In this document: one piece after another, positions 17,119 through 26,160 of the stretch
Layout of the letters: each line of letters starts with the position of its first letter
Position numbering within the stretch: the stretch's first letter is position 1
Assembly: GCF_937859915.1 (NCBI RefSeq)
Contig: NZ_CALMAW010000118.1
Location: forward strand, 87,677 to 151,676
Reading direction: 5' to 3'
Length of the DNA: 64,000 nt
Origin: an uncultured Sphingomonas sp.
GTDB taxonomy: Bacteria; Pseudomonadota; Alphaproteobacteria; Sphingomonadales; Sphingomonadaceae
Translations under genes and position numbers: made by a program
The notes under the pieces: generated by a model
What the model was told of the DNA's origin: nothing
The model's database searches: none
What the model saw: only the letters and a program-made list of their open reading frames with translations

Positions 17119-19479
17119 TCAGGGCAGCGAATAGGCGACGACGTAGTCGCCCAATGTCGTTCCGAACGAGCCGTGACCCCCGGCAGCCGTTATGACGTAC
17201 TGCTTGCCGTTCTGCGCGTAACTCATCGGTGTCGACTGGCCGCCGGCGGGAAGGCGCGCCTGCCACAACATCGTGCCGGTGGTCACGTCGAAGGCGCGAA
17301 TATAATTGTCCATCGTTGCGGTCAGGAAGGCGACGCCGCCACCCGTCGACATCGTGCCGCCAAGCATCGGCATGCCGAGCTTGAAAGGCAGTGGCACGAC
17401 CGAGTCCCGCGTCGTGCCGACCTTGTGCTTCCAGACGATCTTGTTCGTGCCGAGATCGATGCCCGACATATAGCCCCAGGGCGGCGCCATGCACGGGAAG
17501 CCGAGCGGCGACAGGAAGGGGTGGAGTTCGACGCCGTAGGGCACGCCGTACATAGGCTGGACGCCATTCTCGCTACCGGGCGGATGCGATCCGTTGGGCT
17601 TGGCGGGGTTGTTCGCGCCGCGCGGCAGCAGCTTGGAGACGAACGGAAAGACGATCGGGTTTGCGATCGCGATTTGACGGTAGGGATTGACCGAGATGCC
17701 GCCCCATTCGAACATCCCGACGTCACCCGGGAAGACCAGCGTGCCCTGCGTGCTCGGCGGCGTGAACGGGCCGTCATAGCGCAGCTGCTTGAACAGGATC
17801 CGGCAGGCGAGCTGATCGAACATCGTGGCACCCCACATGTTCGCGTCCGTCAGCCGCGCTTTGGGTTGGAAGCTGAGGTTCGAAAAGGGCTGAGTCGGCG
17901 ACACGCGATCGCCGGGTGCCGCCCCCTGCGGCACCGGCCGCTCGGGCGCGCCGACGATCAGCTTGCCGGTGCGGCGATCGAGCACGAAGATGTTGCCGCT
18001 CTTCGTCGGCGCATAGATGGCGGGCACGATGCCGTGCGGCGTGCGCAGATCGAGCAGGCTGGGCTGCGAAGGCAGGTCCATGTCCCACAGATCGTGATGC
18101 ACGGTCTGATAGGACCAGACGCGCTTGCCGGTGGCGACGTCGAGCGCGACCAGCGCGCTGCCGTAGCGTTCCATCTGCGGTGTGCGGTTGCCGCCCCAGA
18201 TGTCGGGGGCGGGGCCGCCCATCGGCAGGTAGATCAGCCCGAGCTTCTCGTCGACCGCGGAGATCGACCAGCTGTTGGGCGAATTGGCCGTGTAGTGATG
18301 CGTGGCGGAGGCCAGCGCATTCTCGTCGAGCGCGCCCGCGTCCCATGCCCAGATCAGCTTGCCGGTATAGACGTCGAAGCCGCGGACCACGCCCGAGGGC
18401 TCGTTGGTCGAATAATTGTCGATGACGGCGCCCGCCATGATCACCATCGACTTGGTGACGACCGGGGGCGAGGTGCCTTCGTAGAAGCCCTTGTGCTTGA
18501 CGGTCATGCCGTCCTTGAGATCGATCACGCCGTTCTGACCAAAGCCGGCGCATGGCTTGCCGGTGGCGGCATCGAGCGCGAACATCCGCCCGTCGTTGGT
18601 CGGCAGGAACAGACGGTCCCGGCATTCGAGCGGCGCGGGCACGCCGTCCGACGTCGTCGCGCCGGCCGCGGTCGCATGGTAGGAGACCCCGCGGCAGGTA
18701 AGGTGCTGGAAGGTCGGATCGTCAACGACCTTGGGATCGAACATCCACTTCTGCTTGCCCGTCGCGGCATCGAGCGCGAACACCTTCTGGTGCGGCGAGC
18801 AGAGATAGACGGTATCGCCGATCTTCAGCGGCGTCACTTCGTCGGTCGTCTCCAAAGAGTCGTTCGGCCCCTTGCTGTCGCCGGTCCGGAACGTCCACGC
18901 GACCTTCAGATTTGCGACGTTGGCGGGCGTGATCTGGGTCAGCGGCGAGAAGTGATCGCCGGCCCCTGTGCGACCATAGGCATGCCATTCATCATTGGGC
19001 ACCGCATCGGCGTCGGTTTGAGGCAGCGCGCCGACGACGGCGGTCGGCAGCCGGCCGGCGACATCGTCGTTGGTTGTGGCAAGCGCGATTCCGACGATGA
19101 GGATCGACGCGACGACCGCCCCGACGAGCGGCATCCGCCACGGCCGACGCTCGGCCGGGAAGGAGCGCACCACCCACGGGGCGAGCAACCATAGTCCAAA
19201 CGGCACCAATATGTCGCCGCGGGGCGCGAGCGGCCAGAAGTCGAAGCCGACCTCGCACAGCGCCCAGATCATCGTAGCGACAAGGATCAGCGCATACAGG
19301 GGGTAGGCGAAGCGCTGCCCACGCCACAGCAACACGGCGTCTGTAACAAGCGCGACCCCAAGGAGCAGATAATAAGCCGAGCCGCCGAGTATCGCGAGCC
19401 AGCCGCCCGCAATCACCGTGACCAGACCGAGCAGCAGACACGAGGCCGCCGAGATGCGGGCCCAAACACCTGTGCTCAT
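17119..19479 (-). CDS. gcd: membrane-bound PQQ-dependent glucose/quinate-type dehydrogenase
   Basis: This 786-residue protein matches the length and order of Gcd: about five transmembrane helices in residues 1-145, then an eight-bladed quinoprotein domain facing the periplasm. Typical motifs are TFRTGDSKGPND, LTCRGVSYH, DNYSTNEPSGVVRGFDVYTG and GGQSTPMSYAQNGKQYV. The enzyme would oxidise an aldose (likely glucose) to its lactone and pass electrons to ubiquinone. The ATG at 19479 has AGGA spaced 7 nt. No pqq biosynthesis gene is in view, so cofactor supply is elsewhere. Quinate/shikimate as substrate cannot be excluded. Confidence 0.88.
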   Translation of the reverse strand: MSTGVWARISAASCLLLGLVTVIAGGWLAILGGSAYYLLLGVALVTDAVLLWRGQRFAYPLYALILVATMIWALCEVGFDFWPLAPRGDILVPFGLWLLAPWVVRSFPAERRPWRMPLVGAVVASILIVGIALATTNDDVAGRLPTAVVGALPQTDADAVPNDEWHAYGRTGAGDHFSPLTQITPANVANLKVAWTFRTGDSKGPNDSLETTDEVTPLKIGDTVYLCSPHQKVFALDAATGKQKWMFDPKVVDDPTFQHLTCRGVSYHATAAGATTSDGVPAPLECRDRLFLPTNDGRMFALDAATGKPCAGFGQNGVIDLKDGMTVKHKGFYEGTSPPVVTKSMVIMAGAVIDNYSTNEPSGVVRGFDVYTGKLIWAWDAGALDENALASATHHYTANSPNSWSISAVDEKLGLIYLPMGGPAPDIWGGNRTPQMERYGSALVALDVATGKRVWSYQTVHHDLWDMDLPSQPSLLDLRTPHGIVPAIYAPTKSGNIFVLDRRTGKLIVGAPERPVPQGAAPGDRVSPTQPFSNLSFQPKARLTDANMWGATMFDQLACRILFKQLRYDGPFTPPSTQGTLVFPGDVGMFEWGGISVNPYRQIAIANPIVFPFVSKLLPRGANNPAKPNGSHPPGSENGVQPMYGVPYGVELHPFLSPLGFPCMAPPWGYMSGIDLGTNKIVWKHKVGTTRDSVVPLPFKLGMPMLGGTMSTGGGVAFLTATMDNYIRAFDVTTGTMLWQARLPAGGQSTPMSYAQNGKQYVITAAGGHGSFGTTLGDYVVAYSLP

Positions 19480-19742
19480 TCTAAATTCCTGACGTGCGTG
19501 CGCTGAACGGCAAAGTTCACTTCGATGGTGCCATGCGCGGGTGCCCGGCCTGGCTAAGTGTCCAAAACCTCTTGATCTCAATTAAGTTGCGTTAGAAAAC
19601 GCAAAATCCTCCTTTGTCGCTCTCGCACGTGAAGAGTCTCGGTCGCGACGGCAGGCCGTCTTGGAGGCAACAGGCGACATCTCAAGCCATGCGGGTCAGC
19701 CATCGAGGTGCGGAACGTCTGCTACCTGGTCGTCCGACATGA

Positions 19743-20579
19743 TCAGTCTGTGCGAGCGTCAAGCAGCGCGCGCAGCCGCGCGGCGTCTTCCGGCGTGGCG
19801 GGATTGTAGATGATCATTCCAAGCTCCGGTCGCCCCTCGACCGCGAACGAGGAGAATTCCATCGCGAGCAGACCCGCATCGGGATGGTGAATGCGCTTCA
19901 CGCCTTCGCCATGCGCGACCACGTCGTTGTCCTGCCATAGCGCTTCGAACGCGGGGCTCATCCGGCATAGCTCTGCAACCAGTCTCGTGACCTCCGCGCT
20001 GCTGCTCGCGCCGGCGCGCGCCACGTCGGCCCGGAAGGCGCCGACGACAAAGCGCGCGACGCCGTCCCAATCCTCGTTGCGGATCCGGCTGTGGTCGCTG
20101 CCAAACATCAAGCGGAGGATGTTGCGCCCTTCGCGCGGCAGCAACGCATAGTCGGTGAGGAGCGTTGCCGCCGCGCGGTTCCAGCCGACGACGTCCCACA
20201 TCGCCGTCTTGATGATCGCGGGGCTTAGCACCATTCCGTCGAGTACGCGCTGAAGCCGGGGGGAAATCCCGTCGACCGGCTGGTAGCGTGCCTCCGGCGC
20301 GCGGTTGAGACCCAGCATATAAAGGTGCTCGCGCTCGGGCTCGGTCAGCATCAGCCCCTTTGCCAGCCGGTCCAGCACGTCGGCCGACGGCGCGCCGCCG
20401 CGACCCTGTTCCAGCCAAGTGTACCATGTCGGGCTGATGTTTGCGCGGCTGGCCACTTCCTCGCGGCGCAGCCCGGGGGTGCGCCGCCGGCCGCCGCCAA
20501 AGCCCAATGCCACGGGGTCAAGCCGGGCGCGACGGTCGCGCAGATAGGTACCGAGCGGATTGGGCGCTTCGCTGGTCAT
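19743..20579 (-). CDS. XRE-family regulator with MmyB-like ligand-binding domain
   Basis: The 278-residue protein has an N-terminal HTH (about 12-75; TPGLRREEVASRANISPTWY is characteristic) and a C-terminal MmyB/PAS-like domain (about 105-270) with WDVVGWNRAAATLL. This family usually represses a divergently transcribed oxidoreductase gene and responds to a small hydrophobic ligand. Here the divergent neighbour is an SDR-type gene 98 bp away, its likely target. Confidence 0.88.
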   Translation of the reverse strand: MTSEAPNPLGTYLRDRRARLDPVALGFGGGRRRTPGLRREEVASRANISPTWYTWLEQGRGGAPSADVLDRLAKGLMLTEPEREHLYMLGLNRAPEARYQPVDGISPRLQRVLDGMVLSPAIIKTAMWDVVGWNRAAATLLTDYALLPREGRNILRLMFGSDHSRIRNEDWDGVARFVVGAFRADVARAGASSSAEVTRLVAELCRMSPAFEALWQDNDVVAHGEGVKRIHHPDAGLLAMEFSSFAVEGRPELGMIIYNPATPEDAARLRALLDARTD

Positions 20580-20677
20580 GAACGATCCTGTTACAGCCTA
20601 TACCCTGATAAGATCACTACTTTAACAGGGTCGGGCGACCCGCGATACGCCGCCTCGGCAAGAAGGAGAATTTTTTC

Positions 20678-21574
20678 ATGCGCGTGTTTCTGACCGGGGC
20701 GACCGGCTTTATCGGCTCGCACATCATTCCCGAACTGCGCGATCGCGGCCATCAGGTGCTCGGTCTCACCCGCTCCGACGCCGGCGCGCGGCAGCTGGAA
20801 GCGGCAGGCGTCGACGTCCATCGCGGCGATCTGGAACGGCCCGAGACGCTCGCCCAAGGCGCCGCGGCGGCCGACGCCGTGATCCACTGCGCATTCGATC
20901 ATGATTTCCAGACCTTCTTCGAGAATACGAGGAAGGACGAACGCAACATCGCCGCGATGGGAGAGGCCTTGGAGGGGACGCAGAAGCCGATCCTCATCAC
21001 CTCGGGCGTCGGCATCGGCACACCGCTGAACGGCGGCCCGGCGACCGAGGACGTGCTCAACCCGCGCCATGCCAATCCGCGCATTGCGACCGAGATCGCC
21101 GGCGCGGCGCTGATCGCGCGACGCATCGACGTCCGCACCATCCGGCTGCCGCAGGTGCACGACACCAGCAAGGCCGGGCTGATCACGCCGCTGCTCGCCG
21201 AGGCGCGCCGCGCGGGGGCGGTCGCGTATCTCGGCGAGGGAAAGACGCGCTGGTCCGCGGCGCACGTCAGCGACGTGGCGAGGCTGTACGTCCTGGCACT
21301 GGAGAAGGGCGAGCCGGGGGCGCGGTACAATGCGTCGGCGGAGGAGGGCGTCACGGCACGGGCCATTGCCGAGGCAATCGGAAAGGGCGCCGGACTGCCG
21401 GTCCGCTCGATCGCAGCTGACGAGGTCGAGCATTATTTCGGCTGGATGGCACCCTTCGCGGCGCTCGACATGATCGCATCGAACGCTTGGACCCGCGCGC
21501 GGCGGGGGTGGCACCCGACCGGCCCCGAGCTGCTCACCGGCCTTGCCGCGATGGACTATTCGGTCGTCGACTAG
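20678..21574 (+). CDS. NAD(P)-binding epimerase/dehydratase-family (atypical SDR) protein
   Basis: This 298-residue atypical SDR starts with the nucleotide-binding motif TGATGFIGSH (residues 6-15) and contains a DAVIHCAFDHD block. The usual YxxxK is not evident, so the reaction is unclear; members act on sugar-like or flavonoid-like substrates, or only as NAD(P)H binders. AAGGAG lies 9 nt before the ATG. Its promoter is shared with the divergent MmyB-type regulator, which probably controls it. Confidence 0.85.
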   Translation: MRVFLTGATGFIGSHIIPELRDRGHQVLGLTRSDAGARQLEAAGVDVHRGDLERPETLAQGAAAADAVIHCAFDHDFQTFFENTRKDERNIAAMGEALEGTQKPILITSGVGIGTPLNGGPATEDVLNPRHANPRIATEIAGAALIARRIDVRTIRLPQVHDTSKAGLITPLLAEARRAGAVAYLGEGKTRWSAAHVSDVARLYVLALEKGEPGARYNASAEEGVTARAIAEAIGKGAGLPVRSIAADEVEHYFGWMAPFAALDMIASNAWTRARRGWHPTGPELLTGLAAMDYSVVD

Positions 21575-21801
21575 GGCCTCGTCCTCCGCCTCCGCTCGCT
21601 GGATAGCCAGATCGCCGGATTGCCGGGCCGCGCCTATTCGGGAGCGTCTTTGCGCGCCATCACGGGGTTATACGTTCCAGTCTCGGAACGTCGGCATCGC
21701 GGCTCCGTAGGCGGAGCGATACCGGCCGTCGTCGCAAGTCGGGAGGAACCGTGCCGGCGGCCAATAGCCGCATCGGGGCCGAGACGTTACAGGCTAGGAG
21801 G

Positions 21802-22161
21802 TCACGCGACCTGTACGTCGAATGCGAACCATGCCGCCGCCGCGTGATCGTAGAGTTGCACCAGCTGATCCGCCACTTTCGCCGAGAAGTGGCCGGATGA
21901 ACTTCGATCGTAGCCGCGGGCCATGTCCCCCTCGATCTCCATATGCATGGAGACGCCGTCGCCGGCGTCGCGAATTTCCGGCAGCGTGCCTCCGAACCTC
22001 GCGTCGCGGTCGCCATCATAGCCCTTGAGGTGTGGCGTGCGGGCCTCCGCCGCGATACGCAGGTGCTGCCCTGTCGCATGATCGTAGAGGCCGGCGACCC
22101 TCTTGCCTGTGACGAGCGCATGGGCGGAGGCGGCGATGATGGCACGAATATGGGGCTGCAT
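21802..22161 (-). CDS. hypothetical protein of 119 residues
   Basis: The frame encodes a soluble protein that begins MQPHIRAIIAASAHALVTG. Its even composition and aromatic C-terminal strand (AAAAWFAFDVQVA) look genuine, but no family is recognised. The ATG at 22161 has GGAGG almost touching it; a GTG at 22176 would add five residues. It lies downstream of the lactonase operon on the same strand, 86 bp away. Confidence 0.5.
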   Translation of the reverse strand: MQPHIRAIIAASAHALVTGKRVAGLYDHATGQHLRIAAEARTPHLKGYDGDRDARFGGTLPEIRDAGDGVSMHMEIEGDMARGYDRSSSGHFSAKVADQLVQLYDHAAAAWFAFDVQVA

Positions 22162-22247
22162 GCCTCCGCCTGACACCGCAGCCGTTCGGGATCAAGCCTC
22201 GCGGCATTGGATCGTTCCGACACGACGCATCGACGGGGAAGCCACGC

Positions 22248-23258
22248 TTAGGTCCGGTGGCGTAGCGGAAGGCGGAAAACGCGATCTGATCCTGTCATAT
22301 ATAAGATCGTCCCATGCTCGCCGATCGCGCAATTGGCGATCGCCGAACCGGAGACGACCAGTCCGAGCGGCTCGGCTTCGGGGGTCAGCACCATCATCCC
22401 GCCGGGCACCGAGCAGAAATGTGTGCCGTCCTGTCGGATCTTCATGCCGTCCGGCAGACCGGGGGCCCCGGCGCCCTGGAGCGGCTTGGCATCGAGCCAC
22501 AGCTCGGAGCGCCGCGGCATGCCGCGCGCATCGAGATCATAGACCATGATCCGCGGTGCCGCCTCGTCGGACACCGAAACATAGAGTCGCCGCTCGTCGG
22601 GCGACCGCGCGATGCCATTGGGCCGCGTCAACGTGCCGTCGACCAGCATCACCCCGCCGTCCGGCGCCAGGCGGTACACGCCGTTCTGGGCAAGCTCCTT
22701 GATCGGCGAGGTGTCGCCATCGGCCAGCCCATAAGGCGGATCGGTGAAATAGATCGCGCCATCGCGCGCGACGTGCAGGTCGTTGGGGCTGTTGAAGCGC
22801 TTGCCGCGGTAGCGATCGACCAGGACCGTGCGACGCCCGGTCTTCAGATCCAGCCGGTCGATGCTGCGGCCGCCGCTATTGGCAATCAGCAGGCGGCCTT
22901 TACGATCGAGCGCGAGCCCGTTGGAGCCAGGTTCGCGCACCAGCGCCGGATCGGTATGCGCCGCGCCCGAAGGCGAGAGGAAGCGGCGCGTGCCCTCCGC
23001 CCGCGTCCAGCGCCGCATCAGATTGGCGGGGGGATCGGAAAAGAGCAGGCCGGTGCCCGGCACCCACAGCGGACCCTCGGCCCAACGGATGCCGGTCGCG
23101 ATCGTCTCGACGATGCTACCGGGCGCGATCAGCGCATCGGCCGCGGGCGACAGCCGGCGGATCGTGACGGCGGCCGGCGGCTCGAGCGCGAGTGCGGGGG
23201 CCGCAGCCAGCCATGCACCCGCCGCGAGCAGGCCGCGACGGCCGATGACGACGCTCAT
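22248..23258 (-). CDS. Tat-exported SMP-30/gluconolactonase-family protein
   Basis: This 336-residue beta-propeller protein has a twin-arginine signal (IGRRGLLAAG near residues 5-14) and typical SMP-30 motifs: the EGPLWVPG metal-ligand Glu, RFNSPNDLHVARDGAIYFTD with the central Asn, and LTRPNGIARSPDERRLYVS. It probably hydrolyses an aldonolactone in the periplasm. Its ATG overlaps the stop of the cupin gene by 4 nt. With the upstream oxidoreductase it would make an oxidise-then-hydrolyse pair. Confidence 0.87.
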   Translation of the reverse strand: MSVVIGRRGLLAAGAWLAAAPALALEPPAAVTIRRLSPAADALIAPGSIVETIATGIRWAEGPLWVPGTGLLFSDPPANLMRRWTRAEGTRRFLSPSGAAHTDPALVREPGSNGLALDRKGRLLIANSGGRSIDRLDLKTGRRTVLVDRYRGKRFNSPNDLHVARDGAIYFTDPPYGLADGDTSPIKELAQNGVYRLAPDGGVMLVDGTLTRPNGIARSPDERRLYVSVSDEAAPRIMVYDLDARGMPRRSELWLDAKPLQGAGAPGLPDGMKIRQDGTHFCSVPGGMMVLTPEAEPLGLVVSGSAIANCAIGEHGTILYMTGSDRVFRLPLRHRT

Positions 23259-23734
23259 CGCTTTGCCTGCGGCAGCTTGATCCCCAACAGGACGAGCTTT
23301 CCATCGTCGACGCCGAACCAGTGGGGCGTATTGGCCGGGATCAGCATCGCGTCGCCGGGTTTGAGCGGGATGCGTGTGCCGCCGTCGATTTGGCTGCCCT
23401 CGACCAGATCCGGCCGGGTGACGGTTGGATCGACCAGTCGACCGCCGAGCACGAGCGTGCCGGCGCCCTCCATGACGATGGTATATTCGGCGTCGGTCGG
23501 GTGCAGGGCAGGGCGCCCCGGCGCGGTCCAATATTCGAGCGCGGCGACATCGGCGCCGTTCGACAGCACCGGCCGCCAGGCGAAATGCTGGCCGGGCTTG
23601 AGATCGCGAGCCATGGCGGCGATCGTGGCGTGCAAATCGGCGGATCCGGCGAACGTCGTGCCTGCGGTCGGCGCGACGTTCGGGGCCGGCGGCGGGGCGG
23701 CCGCGAGCAGCGCCAGCGCGAGCAGCGCCCTCAT
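23255..23734 (-). CDS. secreted cupin-domain protein
   Basis: The 159-residue protein has a signal peptide (MRALLALALLAAAPPPAPNV) and a cupin fold with YTIVMEGAGTLVLGGRL and LKPGDAMLIPANTPHWFGV, containing the second-motif His. It overlaps both neighbours by 4 nt (ATGA each time), sitting between an oxidoreductase and a lactonase. A sugar-binding or isomerising role is inferred from this position only. Confidence 0.82.
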   Translation of the reverse strand: MRALLALALLAAAPPPAPNVAPTAGTTFAGSADLHATIAAMARDLKPGQHFAWRPVLSNGADVAALEYWTAPGRPALHPTDAEYTIVMEGAGTLVLGGRLVDPTVTRPDLVEGSQIDGGTRIPLKPGDAMLIPANTPHWFGVDDGKLVLLGIKLPQAKR

Positions 23735-24852
23735 GCGGTCGTACCCAGCCGGATCGTCCGGCCCTCGCGGGCGGAGCGGTAGATCGCCTCGATGATCCGC
23801 ATGTCGCGCAGACCCTCCTCGCCCGACACGATCGGTTCGCGCCCATCGACGATGCAGCGCGCGAGATGATCGAGCTGCCCGGCGAACTGGGTCTTGCCCG
23901 GCCCCGGCGGCGGCGTGCGTTCCTGCTCGCGACCGTCCTTGCCGGTCCACATGCGGTTGCCGTCGTAGCGCGTCGCGGGTTCGAGCTCGATACGGCCGAG
24001 ATCGCCCATCAGCAGGACATGATTCTGGTTCGCGCTGTACATCGACTGACAGCCGGCGATCGCGCCGGAGGGGAATTCGAGCGTCCACTCGATCATGTCC
24101 TCGACCTCGTGGAAGCGCGGATCGCGCCGGTCGGTGGATTCGCGTGCGGTCACCGCCACGGGCTCCTCGCCGATCATGTAGCGCGCCGCCTGGAGGCTGT
24201 AGATCCCCATGTCCATCAGCGAGCCGCCGCCCGCCAGCGCGCGCTTGAGCCGCCATTTCGACGGATCGCGCTGGACGAAGCCATGTTCGGTACGCACATA
24301 GCGGGTGCGTCCGGCGACGCCGCTGCGCGCCAGCCGCATCGCCTCCAGATTATAGGCCTCGAAATGGCAGCGATAGCCGATCATCAGCTTGCGGTTGGCG
24401 GCATGGCAGGCCGCGATCATCGCCTCACATTCGGCGACCGAGATCGCCATCGGTTTTTCGCACATCACATGCTTGCCGGCGCGCGCCGCCCGTATGGTAT
24501 AGTCGGCATGCATCGCGTTGGGCAGGCAGACATAGACGATGTCGGCGTCCGGATTGTCACGGATGCTGTCGAAATTCGCGTAGGAATAGATTGACGAGCT
24601 GGGCAGGCCGTGCGCCGCGGCCACGGCCTTCGCCTTGGCCGGATCGCCCGACACCACCGCGGCGAGCCGGCTGTGCGTGCAATTGGCGAATTGCGGCATG
24701 ATCACGTCATGGCCGTAGGTGCCGAGGCCGACGATCGCATAGCCGAGCGGCTTGGCTGTTCTACCCTGCGCCCAGGCACCTGGTTCGATGCCGGAGGCAA
24801 GCGCCGCCGCGGTGGCCGAGAGTAGGAAATCACGGCGTCCAACATCGATCAT
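23731..24852 (-). CDS. Tat-exported Gfo/Idh/MocA oxidoreductase (glucose-fructose oxidoreductase-like)
   Basis: The 373-residue enzyme has a Tat signal (VGRRDFLLSATAAALASG), a Rossmann motif in AIVGLGTYGHDVIMP and the family's CEKPMA catalytic Lys block. The tail FHEVEDMIEWTLEFPSGAIA and a C-terminal beta-sheet domain match glucose-fructose oxidoreductase-like proteins, which keep NADP tightly bound and work in the periplasm. GGAGG lies 5 nt before the ATG. It is the first gene of a three-gene overlapping operon. Confidence 0.87.
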   Translation of the reverse strand: MIDVGRRDFLLSATAAALASGIEPGAWAQGRTAKPLGYAIVGLGTYGHDVIMPQFANCTHSRLAAVVSGDPAKAKAVAAAHGLPSSSIYSYANFDSIRDNPDADIVYVCLPNAMHADYTIRAARAGKHVMCEKPMAISVAECEAMIAACHAANRKLMIGYRCHFEAYNLEAMRLARSGVAGRTRYVRTEHGFVQRDPSKWRLKRALAGGGSLMDMGIYSLQAARYMIGEEPVAVTARESTDRRDPRFHEVEDMIEWTLEFPSGAIAGCQSMYSANQNHVLLMGDLGRIELEPATRYDGNRMWTGKDGREQERTPPPGPGKTQFAGQLDHLARCIVDGREPIVSGEEGLRDMRIIEAIYRSAREGRTIRLGTTA

Positions 24853-24944
24853 CTTCACCTCCCGTGCGCTCTTCAACTTGGCAAGCATTGGCGAGAATGC
24901 CGATTGGCGTCCATATCGGCGATCCTACGCCTACGGCCGGACAT

Positions 24945-25541
24945 CTATTTATCCGGCGACAGCGTCGCGGCGATCGTCGTGAACGGCCTGGCGAGCACGT
25001 CATAGACCGCGGTCGCCAGCAGGCCGGCGATCGCGGCGGCGCCGGCCGCGATCAGGATGAACTGCATCGCCGAAGCACGGTGACGGCTGCGCTGCAACCG
25101 ATGCGCGAGGTCCGCATCGGTCGTTACGCGATCCGCCAGCCGGCGATCGGGCTTGGCATCGGCGCGTGCGCGGTCGGCAGAGGGGCGGCTGGCAAGCCTG
25201 GGCTCGCTGACGAACCCATCTACGTCCAATACATCCTGCGCCCTGACGCCGAAGAACCGCCCCTTCCGCCATACCACCCGCCCTATGATGATGCGCGAGT
25301 CGCGCCGGATGTCGACATAGTCACCCGGCCGCGGCGGGTGCTCGCTCGCCACCAGAAGCCCGCGCGATGACATATTGTGGATGCACACATCGACCCACAG
25401 GGTCCCGGATCGCATGCGCGACGGGATCGTCACCTGCCGTCGGGCTTCGCGGGGCTTTGTGTCAGGCCGCTGCAGCTTCCACCATCGCGCGGCGCCTTCC
25501 TCACCCCTCAACTGATTGGAATAACGCAAAGTTTCGATCAT
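24945..25541 (-). CDS. PilZ-domain protein with C-terminal membrane anchor
   Basis: This protein of about 198 residues has a PilZ domain (about 30-105) with REARRQ as the arginine-rich c-di-GMP motif and NMSSRG matching the (D/N)xSxxG motif, then a charged linker and one transmembrane helix (about 160-182). It should be a c-di-GMP effector at the membrane. The start is uncertain: ATGs at 25541 and 25547 are both possible and neither has a strong ribosome binding site. Confidence 0.82.
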   Translation of the reverse strand: MIETLRYSNQLRGEEGAARWWKLQRPDTKPREARRQVTIPSRMRSGTLWVDVCIHNMSSRGLLVASEHPPRPGDYVDIRRDSRIIIGRVVWRKGRFFGVRAQDVLDVDGFVSEPRLASRPSADRARADAKPDRRLADRVTTDADLAHRLQRSRHRASAMQFILIAAGAAAIAGLLATAVYDVLARPFTTIAATLSPDK

Positions 25542-25701
25542 GAACATCGATGGCGATTGCGCGGATGTCAACGATGATGATGCGCGGTGACGGCTGCCGA
25601 GACGTGGATTCCGCATCGGAGCCCCGGTCACGAACTTATCGGTCGCGTCCGCGAACGGCCGGTGCGGCGTAGGGACTATTCCTGCTTCGTCTCACCTGTT
25701 G

Positions 25702-26160
25702 TCAGGCGATAAGCGATCTCGCGGTCTTGTAGCAGTCTTCGATATGCGCGTTCCCCACCATCTTCATCGCGCCGAAGCCGAGGCCCGCGGCGACCAGCGA
25801 TCCGAGGACGGGAACATATTTTGCGACCGACGCCGTCGCGACGCGGACGCCGACGCGCCGCAGCACCTGGATCACCAGCGTCCTGGTCACCATGCGGCCG
25901 ATCACATTATTGCCGAGACCCGCGGCGACAACCAGCGCCTGTTGGGCCAGATGGGGATCGAGCTTTTCCACCTGCGCATGATCAAGGCCGAACCGCGCGC
26001 TGATCGTCGGGAGCAGGGTGGTCAACAGCCCGACGTCCGCGACGACGTCCGCACCCGGCACCGGAACGATGGCCGCGCCGGCGGACATCAGCGCGCGCCG
26101 AGTGACCAGGCTGCGACATTCGATCCGGATGCGGTCGAGTTCTGCCACGGTTGCGATCAT
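25702..26160 (-). CDS. DUF697/EcsC-like membrane-associated protein
   Basis: The 152-residue product contains a hydrophobic repeat pattern, with AGAAIVPVPGADVVADVGLL near residues 28-47 and a second glycine-rich hydrophobic stretch at 118-136, as in the DUF697/EcsC family. Function is not known; some relatives associate with GTPases or transporters. The ATG overlaps the end of the permease gene by 4 nt, so the two are probably co-translated. Confidence 0.65.
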   Translation of the reverse strand: MIATVAELDRIRIECRSLVTRRALMSAGAAIVPVPGADVVADVGLLTTLLPTISARFGLDHAQVEKLDPHLAQQALVVAAGLGNNVIGRMVTRTLVIQVLRRVGVRVATASVAKYVPVLGSLVAAGLGFGAMKMVGNAHIEDCYKTARSLIA

